From: Chthoniobacteraceae bacterium
GTDB taxonomy: Bacteria > Verrucomicrobiota > Verrucomicrobiia > Chthoniobacterales > Chthoniobacteraceae
Reading direction: 5' to 3'
DNA length: 64,000 bases
Assembly: GCA_947471505.1 (NCBI GenBank)
Contig: CANIWM010000011.1
Span: forward strand, 46,987-110,986
The position numbers and the translations under genes are program-made. Below, piece by piece: positions 17,665 to 26,850 of the stretch (its first letter is position 1; the number at the start of each line of letters is the position of its first letter). The notes below the pieces were generated by a model. It ran no database searches. It worked only from the letters and a program-made list of their open reading frames with translations, and was not told the origin of the DNA.

Positions 17665-18372
17665 ATGAAAATCATCCTTACGCTCTGTGTCTCCGCGCTC
17701 ATCGCCACCACTCACGCTCAGATTCCACTACCCGTCCCGGCTTTCAAAAAGGAAAGTCGCATCCTGTTTCAGGGAGACTCGATCACTGACGGCAATCGCG
17801 GGCGCAGCGCTGACCCGAACCACATACTCGGCCACGGTTACGCTTTCATCATCGCTGCGAAATACGGCGCAGACTACCCGCAACTCGGCCTGACTTTCAT
17901 CAATCGTGGAATCAGCGGCAATAAGGTGACCGACCTCGCCAAACGCTGGCAGCCGGACGCTCTCGATCAAAAGCCCGCGCTCATCAGCATCCTCGTCGGC
18001 ATCAACGACGCCGGAAAAGGCGTCCCGCTTGAAGAATTTGAAGCTTCCTACGATCAGCTTCTAGCCGATACCCGCGCCGCCATTCCCGACGTGCGACTCG
18101 TCCTCTGCGCTCCCTTCACACTCCCTGTGGGCAAACGCAAAGACGGCTACGACGCTTGGTTCACCGATGTAAAAGCCCGGGCACTCATCACCGAAAAGCT
18201 CGCGTCGAAATACCACGCCGCTCTCGTCCGCCTCCAGCCCATCTTTGAATCCGCCACTCAGCGCGCCCCTGCCGATTATTGGATATGGGATGGCGTCCAC
18301 CCGACCTACGCCGGTCACCAGCTCATCGCCGATGAATGGCTCCGCACGGTTCGCGACTTCTGGCGCGAATAG
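17665..18372 (+). CDS. Secreted SGNH/GDSL-family esterase
   Basis: 235 residues, with a signal peptide ending in THA at about residue 18. Block I is ILFQGDSITDG (nucleophile Ser), then the Gly of RGISGN, the Asn of ILVGINDAG, and the catalytic DxxH in WDGVHPTYAGH. All four SGNH blocks are intact. In Verrucomicrobia such proteins are often acetyl-xylan or other carbohydrate esterases, but the substrate is inferred only from context: secreted carbohydrate-active genes lie nearby. It converges on the sialidase-fold gene, 9 bp away. Confidence 0.88.
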   Translation: MKIILTLCVSALIATTHAQIPLPVPAFKKESRILFQGDSITDGNRGRSADPNHILGHGYAFIIAAKYGADYPQLGLTFINRGISGNKVTDLAKRWQPDALDQKPALISILVGINDAGKGVPLEEFEASYDQLLADTRAAIPDVRLVLCAPFTLPVGKRKDGYDAWFTDVKARALITEKLASKYHAALVRLQPIFESATQRAPADYWIWDGVHPTYAGHQLIADEWLRTVRDFWRE

Positions 18373-18381
18373 CAGGGAGCA

Positions 18382-19365
18382 CTACAAGCCGCGCACTTTG
18401 GCGAGGTAGATGGCGCTCTTTCCTTCGTGGCTGGAATAGTAGGTGATCCACCACTCGCCGCGATTCCAGAACAGGCCGGGATAGCTATTGTCGCCGCCGC
18501 TGGGGAGTGTGACGCTGGGGAGCCATTTCCCATCCACCACAGGGCCGATTGCGGTCTTCGCTCCCTCGGGCCGATAGTCGCGCCCGGCGACTACGATACG
18601 CCCGGGAGGCATGAGGAAGTTCGGCCCGCCGATTGCTCGCCCGATGGGTTTCCATGTCCAATCGGTGAATGGGCTTTTTGCCGTGCCGAGCCAGCCTTCT
18701 TTATCGTCGGACTCTCGCCGCACGAGCGCAGTGCAGTCACCTTCGATGTCGAACCGGAGCGTTGTCTCATTCGGGCGACCGCGCACTTTTAGCGGAGCGA
18801 CCGCAGTCCAAGCTATGCCGTCTTCACTGTTATAGAGCGTCAGCGTCCACTCACCGGTATCCTCGGCCGTGCCTTCGGGCGCGCTCGTTTTATACGAAGC
18901 GCCCCACGCCGTCGCGTGCTGCCAAGTAACCCGCCAGAGCCAATCGCCCTCGCCCAAGATGCGCTGCGGCGCGCTCCACTCGCGACCGTCTTTGGAAAAG
19001 GCGACGCGCGGCTGGCGAGCGAGCAGCTTCGTGCCGCCTTTGTAGATGCTGCCGCCAGCCACCAACATGAGCTTATCCTCAGGCGTGATGCTGAGTTTCG
19101 GATCGCGAAGATCGGTGCCTTCCTCTGCGATAAGTGCCGCACTTTCCCACGTATCGCCGGTGGTCGAATGGAGGACGCGAATCTTTCCATCCCCGCCCAC
19201 ATGCGCATCAGCCTCACGGAAAACGATCCACCATTCATTGTGCCACCGTGCGAGGTCGGTGAATGCGCTATGCGGCGCTGCGTCCCACACTTTAGTGACT
19301 TGGATCTGTGGCTCGGCAAAGGCGGTGGTGGCAAAGATGAGGCTGAGCAAAAGTCGGCATAGCAT
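18382..19365 (-). CDS. Secreted sialidase-fold (six-bladed propeller) protein
   Basis: 327 residues with a signal peptide ending in AFA. Repeated sialidase-like strands with Asp-box-type patterns are seen (HSTTGDTWESA, FSKDGREWSAP, NSEDGIAWTA), plus FREADAH near the N-terminus and DLRDPKLSI. These fit an exo-alpha-sialidase or related glycoside-binding propeller. The catalytic Arg triad of true sialidases cannot be confirmed by eye, so activity is open. Confidence 0.75.
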   Translation of the reverse strand: MLCRLLLSLIFATTAFAEPQIQVTKVWDAAPHSAFTDLARWHNEWWIVFREADAHVGGDGKIRVLHSTTGDTWESAALIAEEGTDLRDPKLSITPEDKLMLVAGGSIYKGGTKLLARQPRVAFSKDGREWSAPQRILGEGDWLWRVTWQHATAWGASYKTSAPEGTAEDTGEWTLTLYNSEDGIAWTAVAPLKVRGRPNETTLRFDIEGDCTALVRRESDDKEGWLGTAKSPFTDWTWKPIGRAIGGPNFLMPPGRIVVAGRDYRPEGAKTAIGPVVDGKWLPSVTLPSGGDNSYPGLFWNRGEWWITYYSSHEGKSAIYLAKVRGL

Positions 19366-19458
19366 ATGCGGGCCGAACTATCACGGATGCCGTGCGCGAG
19401 GCACGTTCAAAAACGCCGAGTCTTTTAAGATGTGGGCGCAAAAAGTCGGAGGCGCGAC

Positions 19459-19553
19459 GTAGCTCGACTTTCCGAAGTCGAGTTTTGTCCTCCCTATCAG
19501 AGAGGGCGTTCTGTTCTTCTGCGCCGCGACTCGACATTGGAATGGCGAGCTAC
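19459..19553. repeat. REP doublet (BIME-like), copy C, 95 bp
   Basis: Same structure and orientation as the element at 3029-3124: GTAG plus a CTCGACTTTC-type hairpin (19459-19482), a 47-bp core, then a CTCGACATTGG-type hairpin and CTAC (19530-19553). Each hairpin carries one mispaired base. It sits just upstream of the SNF2 helicase and, if read through, adds a spurious N-terminus to that protein. Confidence 0.8.
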
Positions 19554-19625
19554 GTTTTTGCGCCTGCACCTTTTAAGCCGCAGCGAATACTTCACCGCGA
19601 TGCTTGCACCTTTGGGTGTGTCCGT

Positions 19626-22600
19626 ATGAAGTGGGCGGCAATGTTGATCGCACGAGAATACGAACAGGCCGCACGCAAGTATATTGTAGGCCTTCATGGA
19701 GGCATCCAAGTGGATGGGTTGGAGATTTATCGGAGCGGGGGCGTGGTTTCTGTAAAGGAGGAGGCTCCCACGGTGTTCGATGTGGTGGTGCGAGGGCCCG
19801 ACGGGGAGATGTATGATGTGACGATGTTGAAGGACCGCGAGGGGTGGATCGGGGATTGTATTTGCGACGTGGAGCTGAATTGCGAGCACTGCTGCGCGGC
19901 GATGTACGCGCTTTTGCTCGCGGACGAGAAGCAGTATAAAAAGGCTCCAGTCAAGGTGACCAAAGCGAAGACTTTTCACGCGATGGCCATCGCTCATGCG
20001 GGACGGGCGCTGACGAAGATCGAAGCGACTGCGGCGAAGGCGGTGGACAAGCTGTTCGAGGATCATCGGCACGCATACGGCGTGATGCAATCGCTGGTGG
20101 ACCAAGCGGCGGGCCTGCCCGTGCGTGGCTGGGCGTATCACACCGTGGAGCTGTGGCCAGAGTTGCGCCCTACAAACATCGACGAGGCGTGGATGTTAAT
20201 CGCCGCGTACTATCGGCGGAACGGAATCGCACTCCTGCCGCTGTTTGCCGAGATGACGGATTGGGACAAAGTGGATGCCTATGTGGGCGAGTGGGAGAGG
20301 AAGAAAAGCGTGGAGCTGTGGAGCAAGTGGCTCACGACCGCAGCATCGCAGGCGGTGCGCGACGATGCAAAACACGAATTGCGAGTGCGACTGACGGCGG
20401 ACGATTTCCGGCTGGAGTGGAAAAAGGACGGGGCAGGGGAGTTTAAGGCGATGACGGATTCGGCTTTCCGCACGCTCATCAGTGCGGGCTATTCCGGCGC
20501 GCTGCCGCTGGAGGGCGTGTCACTCGATTTGTGGCGGGTATTTTATACAGGCTACGACAGCCACCGGCTGCTCCAGTATCGAGAAAAAGACGGCGTACGG
20601 GTGCTCAATGCGATCCTACGGGAGCCGAGATTCGAGCCCGTCATTTGCGGGACGAACGGGAGGCCGCTGGTGCGCGACCCGCGAAAGCTGGAGTGGCAGG
20701 TGGGAGTGGAGGATGGGAAGGCCGTGAACTACGAGTTCAGTCTGGTTTTGCCGGATGGCTCGCGCCCCGCGCCGTCGCTATTCACGTTGGATGGCGTGCC
20801 TGCGCTCTATGTTACGGCAACTGAAGTATTTGAGGCGCCGCCGCTGGCCGGGTTGAATCTCATGGAACCCATCGTGGTGCCCGCAGAGGCGATCGAGAGC
20901 GGTGTCGGCGTGGCACTTTTCGAGCGATTGCGGGTCGCGCCGCCAGGGCGTCTGGCGACGCGGGTGAAGGTCGTGAAGACTCGCGCGATCCTTCAGTGCC
21001 GCCTGCAAAAGAACGGCTTTGGCGATGGCGAAATGCTCGTGGTGAATGCGTTCGCGGAGAGCGATGGCGTACGCACCGAGCAGTATGGGCGCGATGGATG
21101 GCTGACGACAGGACGTCACGTAGATTCGGGGCAGGACGGCGCGATCGTCCGCAACGATCGCAACGCGCTGGTCGCAGTGCCAGCGGCTCTCAATGCGTTA
21201 AAAGCGACGTGGTCCGGCTACGGCGAGCAGTGCTGGCAAAAGACCGCGGGCAAGAAGTTCGCGGAGCAGTTCTCCGAGTGGCTGGTGGGCCTTCCATCCT
21301 CGCTGACGCTGGAACTGGACCCGATGCTCGCCTCGCTGCACGAGCCCGCAATCGCGGCGCGCGTGAAGCTTGATGTGGAGGAGAGCGGGATCGATTGGTT
21401 CGACATCCGCATCGCGCTCGATGTGGACGACACAACGCTCACAAAGGCGGAGCTGAAGGCACTTCTCGATGCACGCGGCGGCTTCGTTCGCCTCGGCGAA
21501 AAAGGCTGGCGACGGCTGGCATTCCAGCTCAGCGCGGAGGACGAGGAGCAGTTCGCCGAGCTGGGATTGAGCGCGCGAGATTTCGACGCCGGGCCGCAGC
21601 GACTCCACGCGCTCCAACTTGCGGGAAAAGTGAAGAACCTCCTCCCAGAACCCGCCATCCGCGCCATCACCATGCGGGCAGAAGAAATCAAAACGCGTGT
21701 GACGCCAGACCTGCCCAAAGGCCTGAGCGCATCGCTGCGCCCCTACCAACTCGAGGGCTTCCATTTTCTCGCCTACCTCAGCACCAACCACTTCGGCGGC
21801 ATCCTCGCCGACGACATGGGCCTCGGCAAAACCGTGCAGACGCTCGCGTGGCTCCTATGGCTGCGCGACCGCGAAGTAGAGGTTGCGCCCGAAGGCTCCG
21901 GCGCGGCAAAGCCCAACAAGAAAATGTCCAAACTCCAGCCCACGATGGATACGCCCGCCCTCGTCATCGCGCCGAAGAGCGTCGTGGATAACTGGCGCGC
22001 AGAGGCCGAGCGTTTTGCGCCGGGACTTCGCGTCGCGATTCTCGGCAAGGGGGCCTGTGATGCAGGCGCACTCGACGAGGCGCGGAAGAACGCCGACCTC
22101 GTAGTGATGAACTACGTCCACCTGCGCCTCCTCGAAAAAGAAGCCGCCGCAGTGCCTTGGCGCGCAGTCATCCTCGACGAAGCGCAGGCGATCAAAAACC
22201 CCGACAGCGCCACCGCAAAAGCCGCGTGGATACTGAACTCGCCGCACCGCATCGCCCTCAGCGGAACGCCCATCGAGAACCGACTGCTCGACCTTTGGAG
22301 CATCATGTCCTTTACCATGCCCGGCGTCCTCGGCGCCCGCGCGGCGTTCGGGAAAGTCTTCGATCAACGCACCGACCCACTCGCCCGTCGCCGACTCGCA
22401 GCGCGGATGCGCCCCTTCATCCTCCGCCGCACCAAAGGCGAAGTCGCCAAGGATTTGCCGGACCGCGTCGAGGAAGACCTCGTCTGCGAAATGGACTCCG
22501 AGCAAGCCACGCTATACCGCGCCGAGCTGAAGCGCGCACGCATGGCCCTGCTCAAGCTGAACACCAAAGCGGACCTCGATAAAGCGCGCTTCAACATCCT

Positions 22601-23189
22601 CACCTCACTGCTCCGGCTCCGGCAGATTTGCTGCCATCCCGGCCTCGTCTCCGAAAAAGCCGACAAAGCGGACAGCGCGAAAATGAACGCACTCATCGAC
22701 ATCATCGAGCCCCTCGCCGCAGAAGGGCACAAGATTTTGATCTTCTCCCAGTTCGTCGAAATGCTCTCCCGCATCGAAGTCGAACTCGCCACGCGACTCG
22801 GCGAGACGTGCAAACTCTTCAAGCTCACCGGCCAGACGGAAAACCGTGGCGAGCTAGTGAAATCCTTCCAAGGCCACGAAGGCGCAGCGGCGTTCCTCAT
22901 CAGCCTCCGCGCAGGCGGCTTCGGCCTCAATCTCACCGCCGCCAGCTACGTCGTCCTCTTCGATCCGTGGTGGAACCCCGCCGTGGAGAACCAAGCCATC
23001 GACCGCACGCACCGCATCGGCCAAGTCAACAAAGTCATCGCCTACCGCCTCATCGTGAAGGACAGCATCGAAGAAAAAATCCGCGCCCTGCAAAAGACCA
23101 AGAGCGCCCTCGCCGCCGACATCCTCGGCGAAGAAAACTTCGCCCGCGCCCTCACCCTCGACGACTTCCAGTTCCTCCTCTCAGAGTGA
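19626..23189 (+). CDS. SWIM zinc-finger SNF2-family helicase
   Basis: About 1187 residues from ATG 19626 (ATG 19641 also possible). Earlier starts would translate the REP copy at 19459-19553. A SWIM finger is formed by Cys78, Cys80, Cys86 and His88. The middle third matches the N-terminal region of bacterial SNF2 proteins. The ATPase core has MGLGKT (about residue 732), the DEAQ box in VILDEAQAIKNP (about 850), LSGTPIENRL, and the motif V/VI region LRAGGFGLNL and QAIDRTHRIGQ. It is a DNA translocase of the HepA/SNF2 type; the role (transcription recycling, repair or defence) is undetermined. No methylase or nuclease partner is adjacent. Confidence 0.92.
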   Translation: MKWAAMLIAREYEQAARKYIVGLHGGIQVDGLEIYRSGGVVSVKEEAPTVFDVVVRGPDGEMYDVTMLKDREGWIGDCICDVELNCEHCCAAMYALLLADEKQYKKAPVKVTKAKTFHAMAIAHAGRALTKIEATAAKAVDKLFEDHRHAYGVMQSLVDQAAGLPVRGWAYHTVELWPELRPTNIDEAWMLIAAYYRRNGIALLPLFAEMTDWDKVDAYVGEWERKKSVELWSKWLTTAASQAVRDDAKHELRVRLTADDFRLEWKKDGAGEFKAMTDSAFRTLISAGYSGALPLEGVSLDLWRVFYTGYDSHRLLQYREKDGVRVLNAILREPRFEPVICGTNGRPLVRDPRKLEWQVGVEDGKAVNYEFSLVLPDGSRPAPSLFTLDGVPALYVTATEVFEAPPLAGLNLMEPIVVPAEAIESGVGVALFERLRVAPPGRLATRVKVVKTRAILQCRLQKNGFGDGEMLVVNAFAESDGVRTEQYGRDGWLTTGRHVDSGQDGAIVRNDRNALVAVPAALNALKATWSGYGEQCWQKTAGKKFAEQFSEWLVGLPSSLTLELDPMLASLHEPAIAARVKLDVEESGIDWFDIRIALDVDDTTLTKAELKALLDARGGFVRLGEKGWRRLAFQLSAEDEEQFAELGLSARDFDAGPQRLHALQLAGKVKNLLPEPAIRAITMRAEEIKTRVTPDLPKGLSASLRPYQLEGFHFLAYLSTNHFGGILADDMGLGKTVQTLAWLLWLRDREVEVAPEGSGAAKPNKKMSKLQPTMDTPALVIAPKSVVDNWRAEAERFAPGLRVAILGKGACDAGALDEARKNADLVVMNYVHLRLLEKEAAAVPWRAVILDEAQAIKNPDSATAKAAWILNSPHRIALSGTPIENRLLDLWSIMSFTMPGVLGARAAFGKVFDQRTDPLARRRLAARMRPFILRRTKGEVAKDLPDRVEEDLVCEMDSEQATLYRAELKRARMALLKLNTKADLDKARFNILTSLLRLRQICCHPGLVSEKADKADSAKMNALIDIIEPLAAEGHKILIFSQFVEMLSRIEVELATRLGETCKLFKLTGQTENRGELVKSFQGHEGAAAFLISLRAGGFGLNLTAASYVVLFDPWWNPAVENQAIDRTHRIGQVNKVIAYRLIVKDSIEEKIRALQKTKSALAADILGEENFARALTLDDFQFLLSE

Positions 23190-23266
23190 GGAAGTTGCTC
23201 AGGCGACTCCTGATTCCGCGAATTTCGGCTATCCGAGCCATGCGCTTTTATCACTAACTTCCGCAC

Positions 23267-25852
23267 ATGATCGCCCGCAGCCTTCTCACCATTCTCTTCG
23301 TCGCCGCCTCGCTCCACGCCGCCGATTGGTATGTCGCGCCGGATGGAAATGACGCGTGGTCCGGCAAACTTCCCGCGCTGAATGCCGCGAAGACCGATGG
23401 CCCTTTTGCCACGCTCGCGAAAGCCCGCGACGCCATTCGCGGGGTGAAGGAAAAGCGCACGGTGCATATTCGCGGCGGGCTGTATGAACTTCCGCAGGGG
23501 CTCAAGTTTTCTGCGGAGGATTCCGGGACAAAGGATGCGCCGGTGGTCTGGCAGGCGTTTGAAAAGGAGACGCCGCTGCTAATTGGCGGGCGCGTCATCT
23601 CGGACTGGAAGCCTTGGCGCGATGGCATTTTCCAGGCCGATGTCGGCAAGGGCGTCGCGTTTAAACAACTCATCTTCAACGGCGAGCGGCAAGTGCTCGC
23701 GCGGTATCCAAACTTCGACGCGACGAACCCCATCGCCGGCGGTTGGGCCTACGCGGATGGCGAGATGTGGCCGATGTACGCAGACAAGGACGGCGAGGAC
23801 CGCCACACATTGAAAGTCAAAAACTTCGACTGGCGAAAGTGGTCGCGGCCCGAGGATGTGGAGGTGTTCGTCTTCGCCCGCTACAATTGGTGGAACGACA
23901 TCGTCCGCGTCAAATCCGTGGACGAATCCAGCCACACCGTCACCACCGCGAAGGACGCCAGCTACGCCATGCGCGCAAACGACCGCTACTATTTCCAGGG
24001 CGCCATCGAGGAGCTCGACGCGCCCGGCGAGTGGTATCTCGACAAGCAAACGTCCACGCTCTTTTTCAAACCTCCCGCACCCATCGACAGCGCGAAGGCC
24101 TACGCCCCGACCACGAGCGACATCCTGCGGTTCGACGGCACCGAATACATCACCGTGCGCGGCCTCACGTTTGAATGCGCAGAGGGCAGCGCCATCGCGT
24201 TTTCCAAAGCGAACCACAACCGCGTCATCGCATGCACCGTGCGCAATGTCGGGCACCTCGGCGGCACCGGCATCAACGTAAAAGACGGTGTGGATAATGG
24301 CATCTTCGGCTGCGATGTTTCGTTCACCGGCAGCAACGGAATCGCGCTCGGCGGCGGCGACGTGCCCACGCTCACCGGGGCGCAGAACTTCGCGGACAAC
24401 TGCTACATTCACCACACCGGCGTCTATTATAAACAGGGCGTCGGCGTCGCGCTCAGCGGCGTCGGCCAGCGCGTTTCGCACTGCCTCATCCACGACACGC
24501 CGCGCTTCGCCATCATGTTCACCGGCAACAGCCACACGCTGGAGTTTAATCACATGCGCCACCTCGCGCTCGAGACCGAGGATGTCGGCGCGACGTATTG
24601 CGGCGGGCGCGATTGGATTTCCCCGCGCGGCACCGTCATCCGCTACAATTTCATCCACGACGTCCTCGGCTTTGGATGGAAGGGCAAATGGGTGTCGCCC
24701 TACTTCGCGTGGGGCATTTATCTCGACGACAATTCCGGCGGCGTGGACGTCATCGGCAACATCGTCGCCCGCTGCGGACGCTCGCTTTTCCACGGCCACA
24801 GCGCCCGCGATTCCCGCGTGGAAAACAACATCTTCGTCGAGGGCGGACTGCGCCAGTGGGAGTTCAACGGCTGGCTCACCACGCATCATTTCTGGACCTC
24901 GCACTTCGACTCCATGGTGAAAGGCTACGAGTCCGTCGCGAATCTCCCCGCGTGGAAAACCATGCGCGGAATGAACATCCACCCGCGTGACATCCCCGAC
25001 GCCGAAGGCCGCGTCATGTCCGGCAACGTCTTCCAAAAAAACATCATGGCGTGGAAAAACGACGAGGCCAAAGCGCTCAACACCGTCGCATTCAGCGCCG
25101 CGCGAAATACGTTCGACCACAACCTCTACTGGCACGACGGCAAGCCGCTCAAAACCGGCATCCGCGTCACCGGAAAAGTCATCGGCGGCAACCTCGCCCC
25201 GAACCCCGGCTTCGACATCGGCGAGCCCGGAAAAATGCCCGCCGACTGGACATTCCAAATCCGCCCGCCCGCCGCAAAAGCCGCGCTCGTCGAGGACGCC
25301 GGCCAGCGCGTCCTCCGCATCGACGCCGCATTTGACGATACAAAAAAGCGCGACAACTACCCCATCGTCGTCGCCCGCGAAATCGAACTCCGCCCCGGCG
25401 CAAACTACCGCATCCGCGCCCGCTTCCGCACCGACCGCGACACCGCAAAAGCCGCGTTCATGGTCCAATACTACCACGGCGCAAAGGACGGCGAGCCCGG
25501 CCATTTCTGGGCCAGCAGCCCGAGCAACGTCGCCGTCACGCGCGAATGGAAAGACGTCGAGTTCGCATTTGCCATCCCCGCCAAAGGCGAAAAAGGCTAC
25601 CACGAGCGCATGAAGACATTCCGCCTCCGCATCGACTGGGCGGAGAAAGAAGGCGCGCTCTTTGCCGACGACATCGCGCTCGAAGAAACCGAACCCCTCG
25701 ACGAATGGCAGAGCTGGCAAAAAATGGGCGGCGACGTTCACAGCATCATCGCCGACCCAAAGTTCCTGGCCCCCGAAAAAGACGACTACCGCCTCGCCCC
25801 CGACAGCCCCGCCTTCGCCCTCGGCTTCCAACAAATCCCCGCCGAAAAATAG
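23267..25852 (+). CDS. Secreted right-handed beta-helix protein with C-terminal carbohydrate-binding-like domain, apparent frameshift at end
   Basis: 861 residues, with a signal peptide ending in LHA and then DWYVAPDGNDAWSG, the usual opening of secreted parallel beta-helix (pectate-lyase-like) proteins. Beta-helix coils run from about residue 30 to 620, and a CBM-like jelly roll from about 645 to 830 (NLAPNPGFDIGEPGKMPADW). It is probably a polysaccharide lyase or hydrolase, substrate unknown. The stop at 25850 follows a run of five A (25845-25849); with six A the frame would continue to 25932 and add a family-typical tail (IGPYASPDRATWPI). A second, decayed copy of this gene's end lies at 29833. 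Confidence 0.85.
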   Translation: MIARSLLTILFVAASLHAADWYVAPDGNDAWSGKLPALNAAKTDGPFATLAKARDAIRGVKEKRTVHIRGGLYELPQGLKFSAEDSGTKDAPVVWQAFEKETPLLIGGRVISDWKPWRDGIFQADVGKGVAFKQLIFNGERQVLARYPNFDATNPIAGGWAYADGEMWPMYADKDGEDRHTLKVKNFDWRKWSRPEDVEVFVFARYNWWNDIVRVKSVDESSHTVTTAKDASYAMRANDRYYFQGAIEELDAPGEWYLDKQTSTLFFKPPAPIDSAKAYAPTTSDILRFDGTEYITVRGLTFECAEGSAIAFSKANHNRVIACTVRNVGHLGGTGINVKDGVDNGIFGCDVSFTGSNGIALGGGDVPTLTGAQNFADNCYIHHTGVYYKQGVGVALSGVGQRVSHCLIHDTPRFAIMFTGNSHTLEFNHMRHLALETEDVGATYCGGRDWISPRGTVIRYNFIHDVLGFGWKGKWVSPYFAWGIYLDDNSGGVDVIGNIVARCGRSLFHGHSARDSRVENNIFVEGGLRQWEFNGWLTTHHFWTSHFDSMVKGYESVANLPAWKTMRGMNIHPRDIPDAEGRVMSGNVFQKNIMAWKNDEAKALNTVAFSAARNTFDHNLYWHDGKPLKTGIRVTGKVIGGNLAPNPGFDIGEPGKMPADWTFQIRPPAAKAALVEDAGQRVLRIDAAFDDTKKRDNYPIVVAREIELRPGANYRIRARFRTDRDTAKAAFMVQYYHGAKDGEPGHFWASSPSNVAVTREWKDVEFAFAIPAKGEKGYHERMKTFRLRIDWAEKEGALFADDIALEETEPLDEWQSWQKMGGDVHSIIADPKFLAPEKDDYRLAPDSPAFALGFQQIPAEK

Positions 25853-26028
25853 GCCCCTACGCCAGCCCCGACCGCGCCACCTGGCCCATCGTGGAAGCGC
25901 AAGGCGCGCGGGAGATGCCGGCGGGGAAGTAGGGGCGGCTGCACCAGCACGACTGAGGTGATGGACACGATGTTTGCTTTTATGTTCGGAGGCTCGTGTG
26001 TGCGAGGGAAATGGGTTTTGCGGGGAGG

Positions 26029-26844
26029 TTACTCGGCTACTCTGCGGCGCTGCGGGGCGCTGTAACTTTGGTCGAGGGCGGCGATGGATGCGCTGGAGTC
26101 GCCGTAGATGGAGTCGTCGAGGAACTGGCTGACGAAATGGATGTCTGTGGAGACGGTGCTGTCTTTGCCGCGGAGGCCTGCGCTGTCCACTGCGAGGTCG
26201 AGTTGTGCTTCGATGCGGGTAAGGTCGCTGTCGATTTCGGCAATGGATTCTTCGCGACGATCGACGTGGGCTAATCGCTGGTGGAGGATTTTGAGGGTGG
26301 CTTCCTTGGAGTCGCGGAGGGCGGGAGTGCTGCGCATTTCGAGTTCTTTTTCGAGTGTTGCGGCGTGTTGCTCAAGGCTGCGACGCATGGTTTTGTCGCC
26401 AAGGGCCTGGAGGTTTTCGCGGGCGACGAGGAGTTTGAGGAAGAACCATTCGAGGCGGGCTAATGAGTCGGCGTTGAGGTTGCACATGAGCTCGCTGACG
26501 CCTGCTTCGCGTTGAAGGGCGATGGCGCGGCGGGACTTGAGTTCGAGGGCGATCATGCGGCTTCTGTTTTCGGGGTTGAGGCGGCCGATGAGGGCGAGGC
26601 GTTGCTCTCCGGTGGTGCATTGGTCGGTGAGGTCGCCGCGTGCGTCGATGAGTGCGCGGAAGCGGTTGCTGTTTGCGGCGCTGATGAGCCATGCGCCTTC
26701 AATCGCGAGGCCGAGAAGCCAGAAACCGGGGTTGCCAAAGCCGAGTATGGCGAGCCCGAGGGCGGTAAGGGCGTTGAGTGGGACGCGTCCGAAGCCGGGT
26801 ATGGGTATGGTGAGCCAGAATGCAGCTTTGAGGTATCGGAACAC
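26029..26844 (-). CDS. Membrane protein with coiled-coil tail, unknown
   Basis: 271 residues. One long or two short hydrophobic helices lie in the first 60 residues (LNALTALGLAILGFG and FWLLGLAIEGAWLI). They are followed by a mainly helical, charged cytoplasmic or periplasmic region with coiled-coil character (about 100-225) and a disordered tail. I do not recognise the family. It is the last gene of a three-gene operon, 6 bp after a solute-binding protein, and so may be the membrane partner of the two binding proteins. Confidence 0.75.
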   Translation of the reverse strand: MFRYLKAAFWLTIPIPGFGRVPLNALTALGLAILGFGNPGFWLLGLAIEGAWLISAANSNRFRALIDARGDLTDQCTTGEQRLALIGRLNPENRSRMIALELKSRRAIALQREAGVSELMCNLNADSLARLEWFFLKLLVARENLQALGDKTMRRSLEQHAATLEKELEMRSTPALRDSKEATLKILHQRLAHVDRREESIAEIDSDLTRIEAQLDLAVDSAGLRGKDSTVSTDIHFVSQFLDDSIYGDSSASIAALDQSYSAPQRRRVAE

Positions 26845-26850
26845 GTGGAG

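Noticed and set aside
19392..19625. N-terminal extension of the SNF2 helicase
   Set aside because: It would translate REP copy C (RSSTFRSRV, RLDIGMASY); the first homologous residues start near 19626.
23579..25834. 751-residue open frame antisense to the beta-helix gene
   Set aside because: GC-rich antisense shadow; composition lacks protein-like patterns, and the forward gene has clear homology and a signal peptide.
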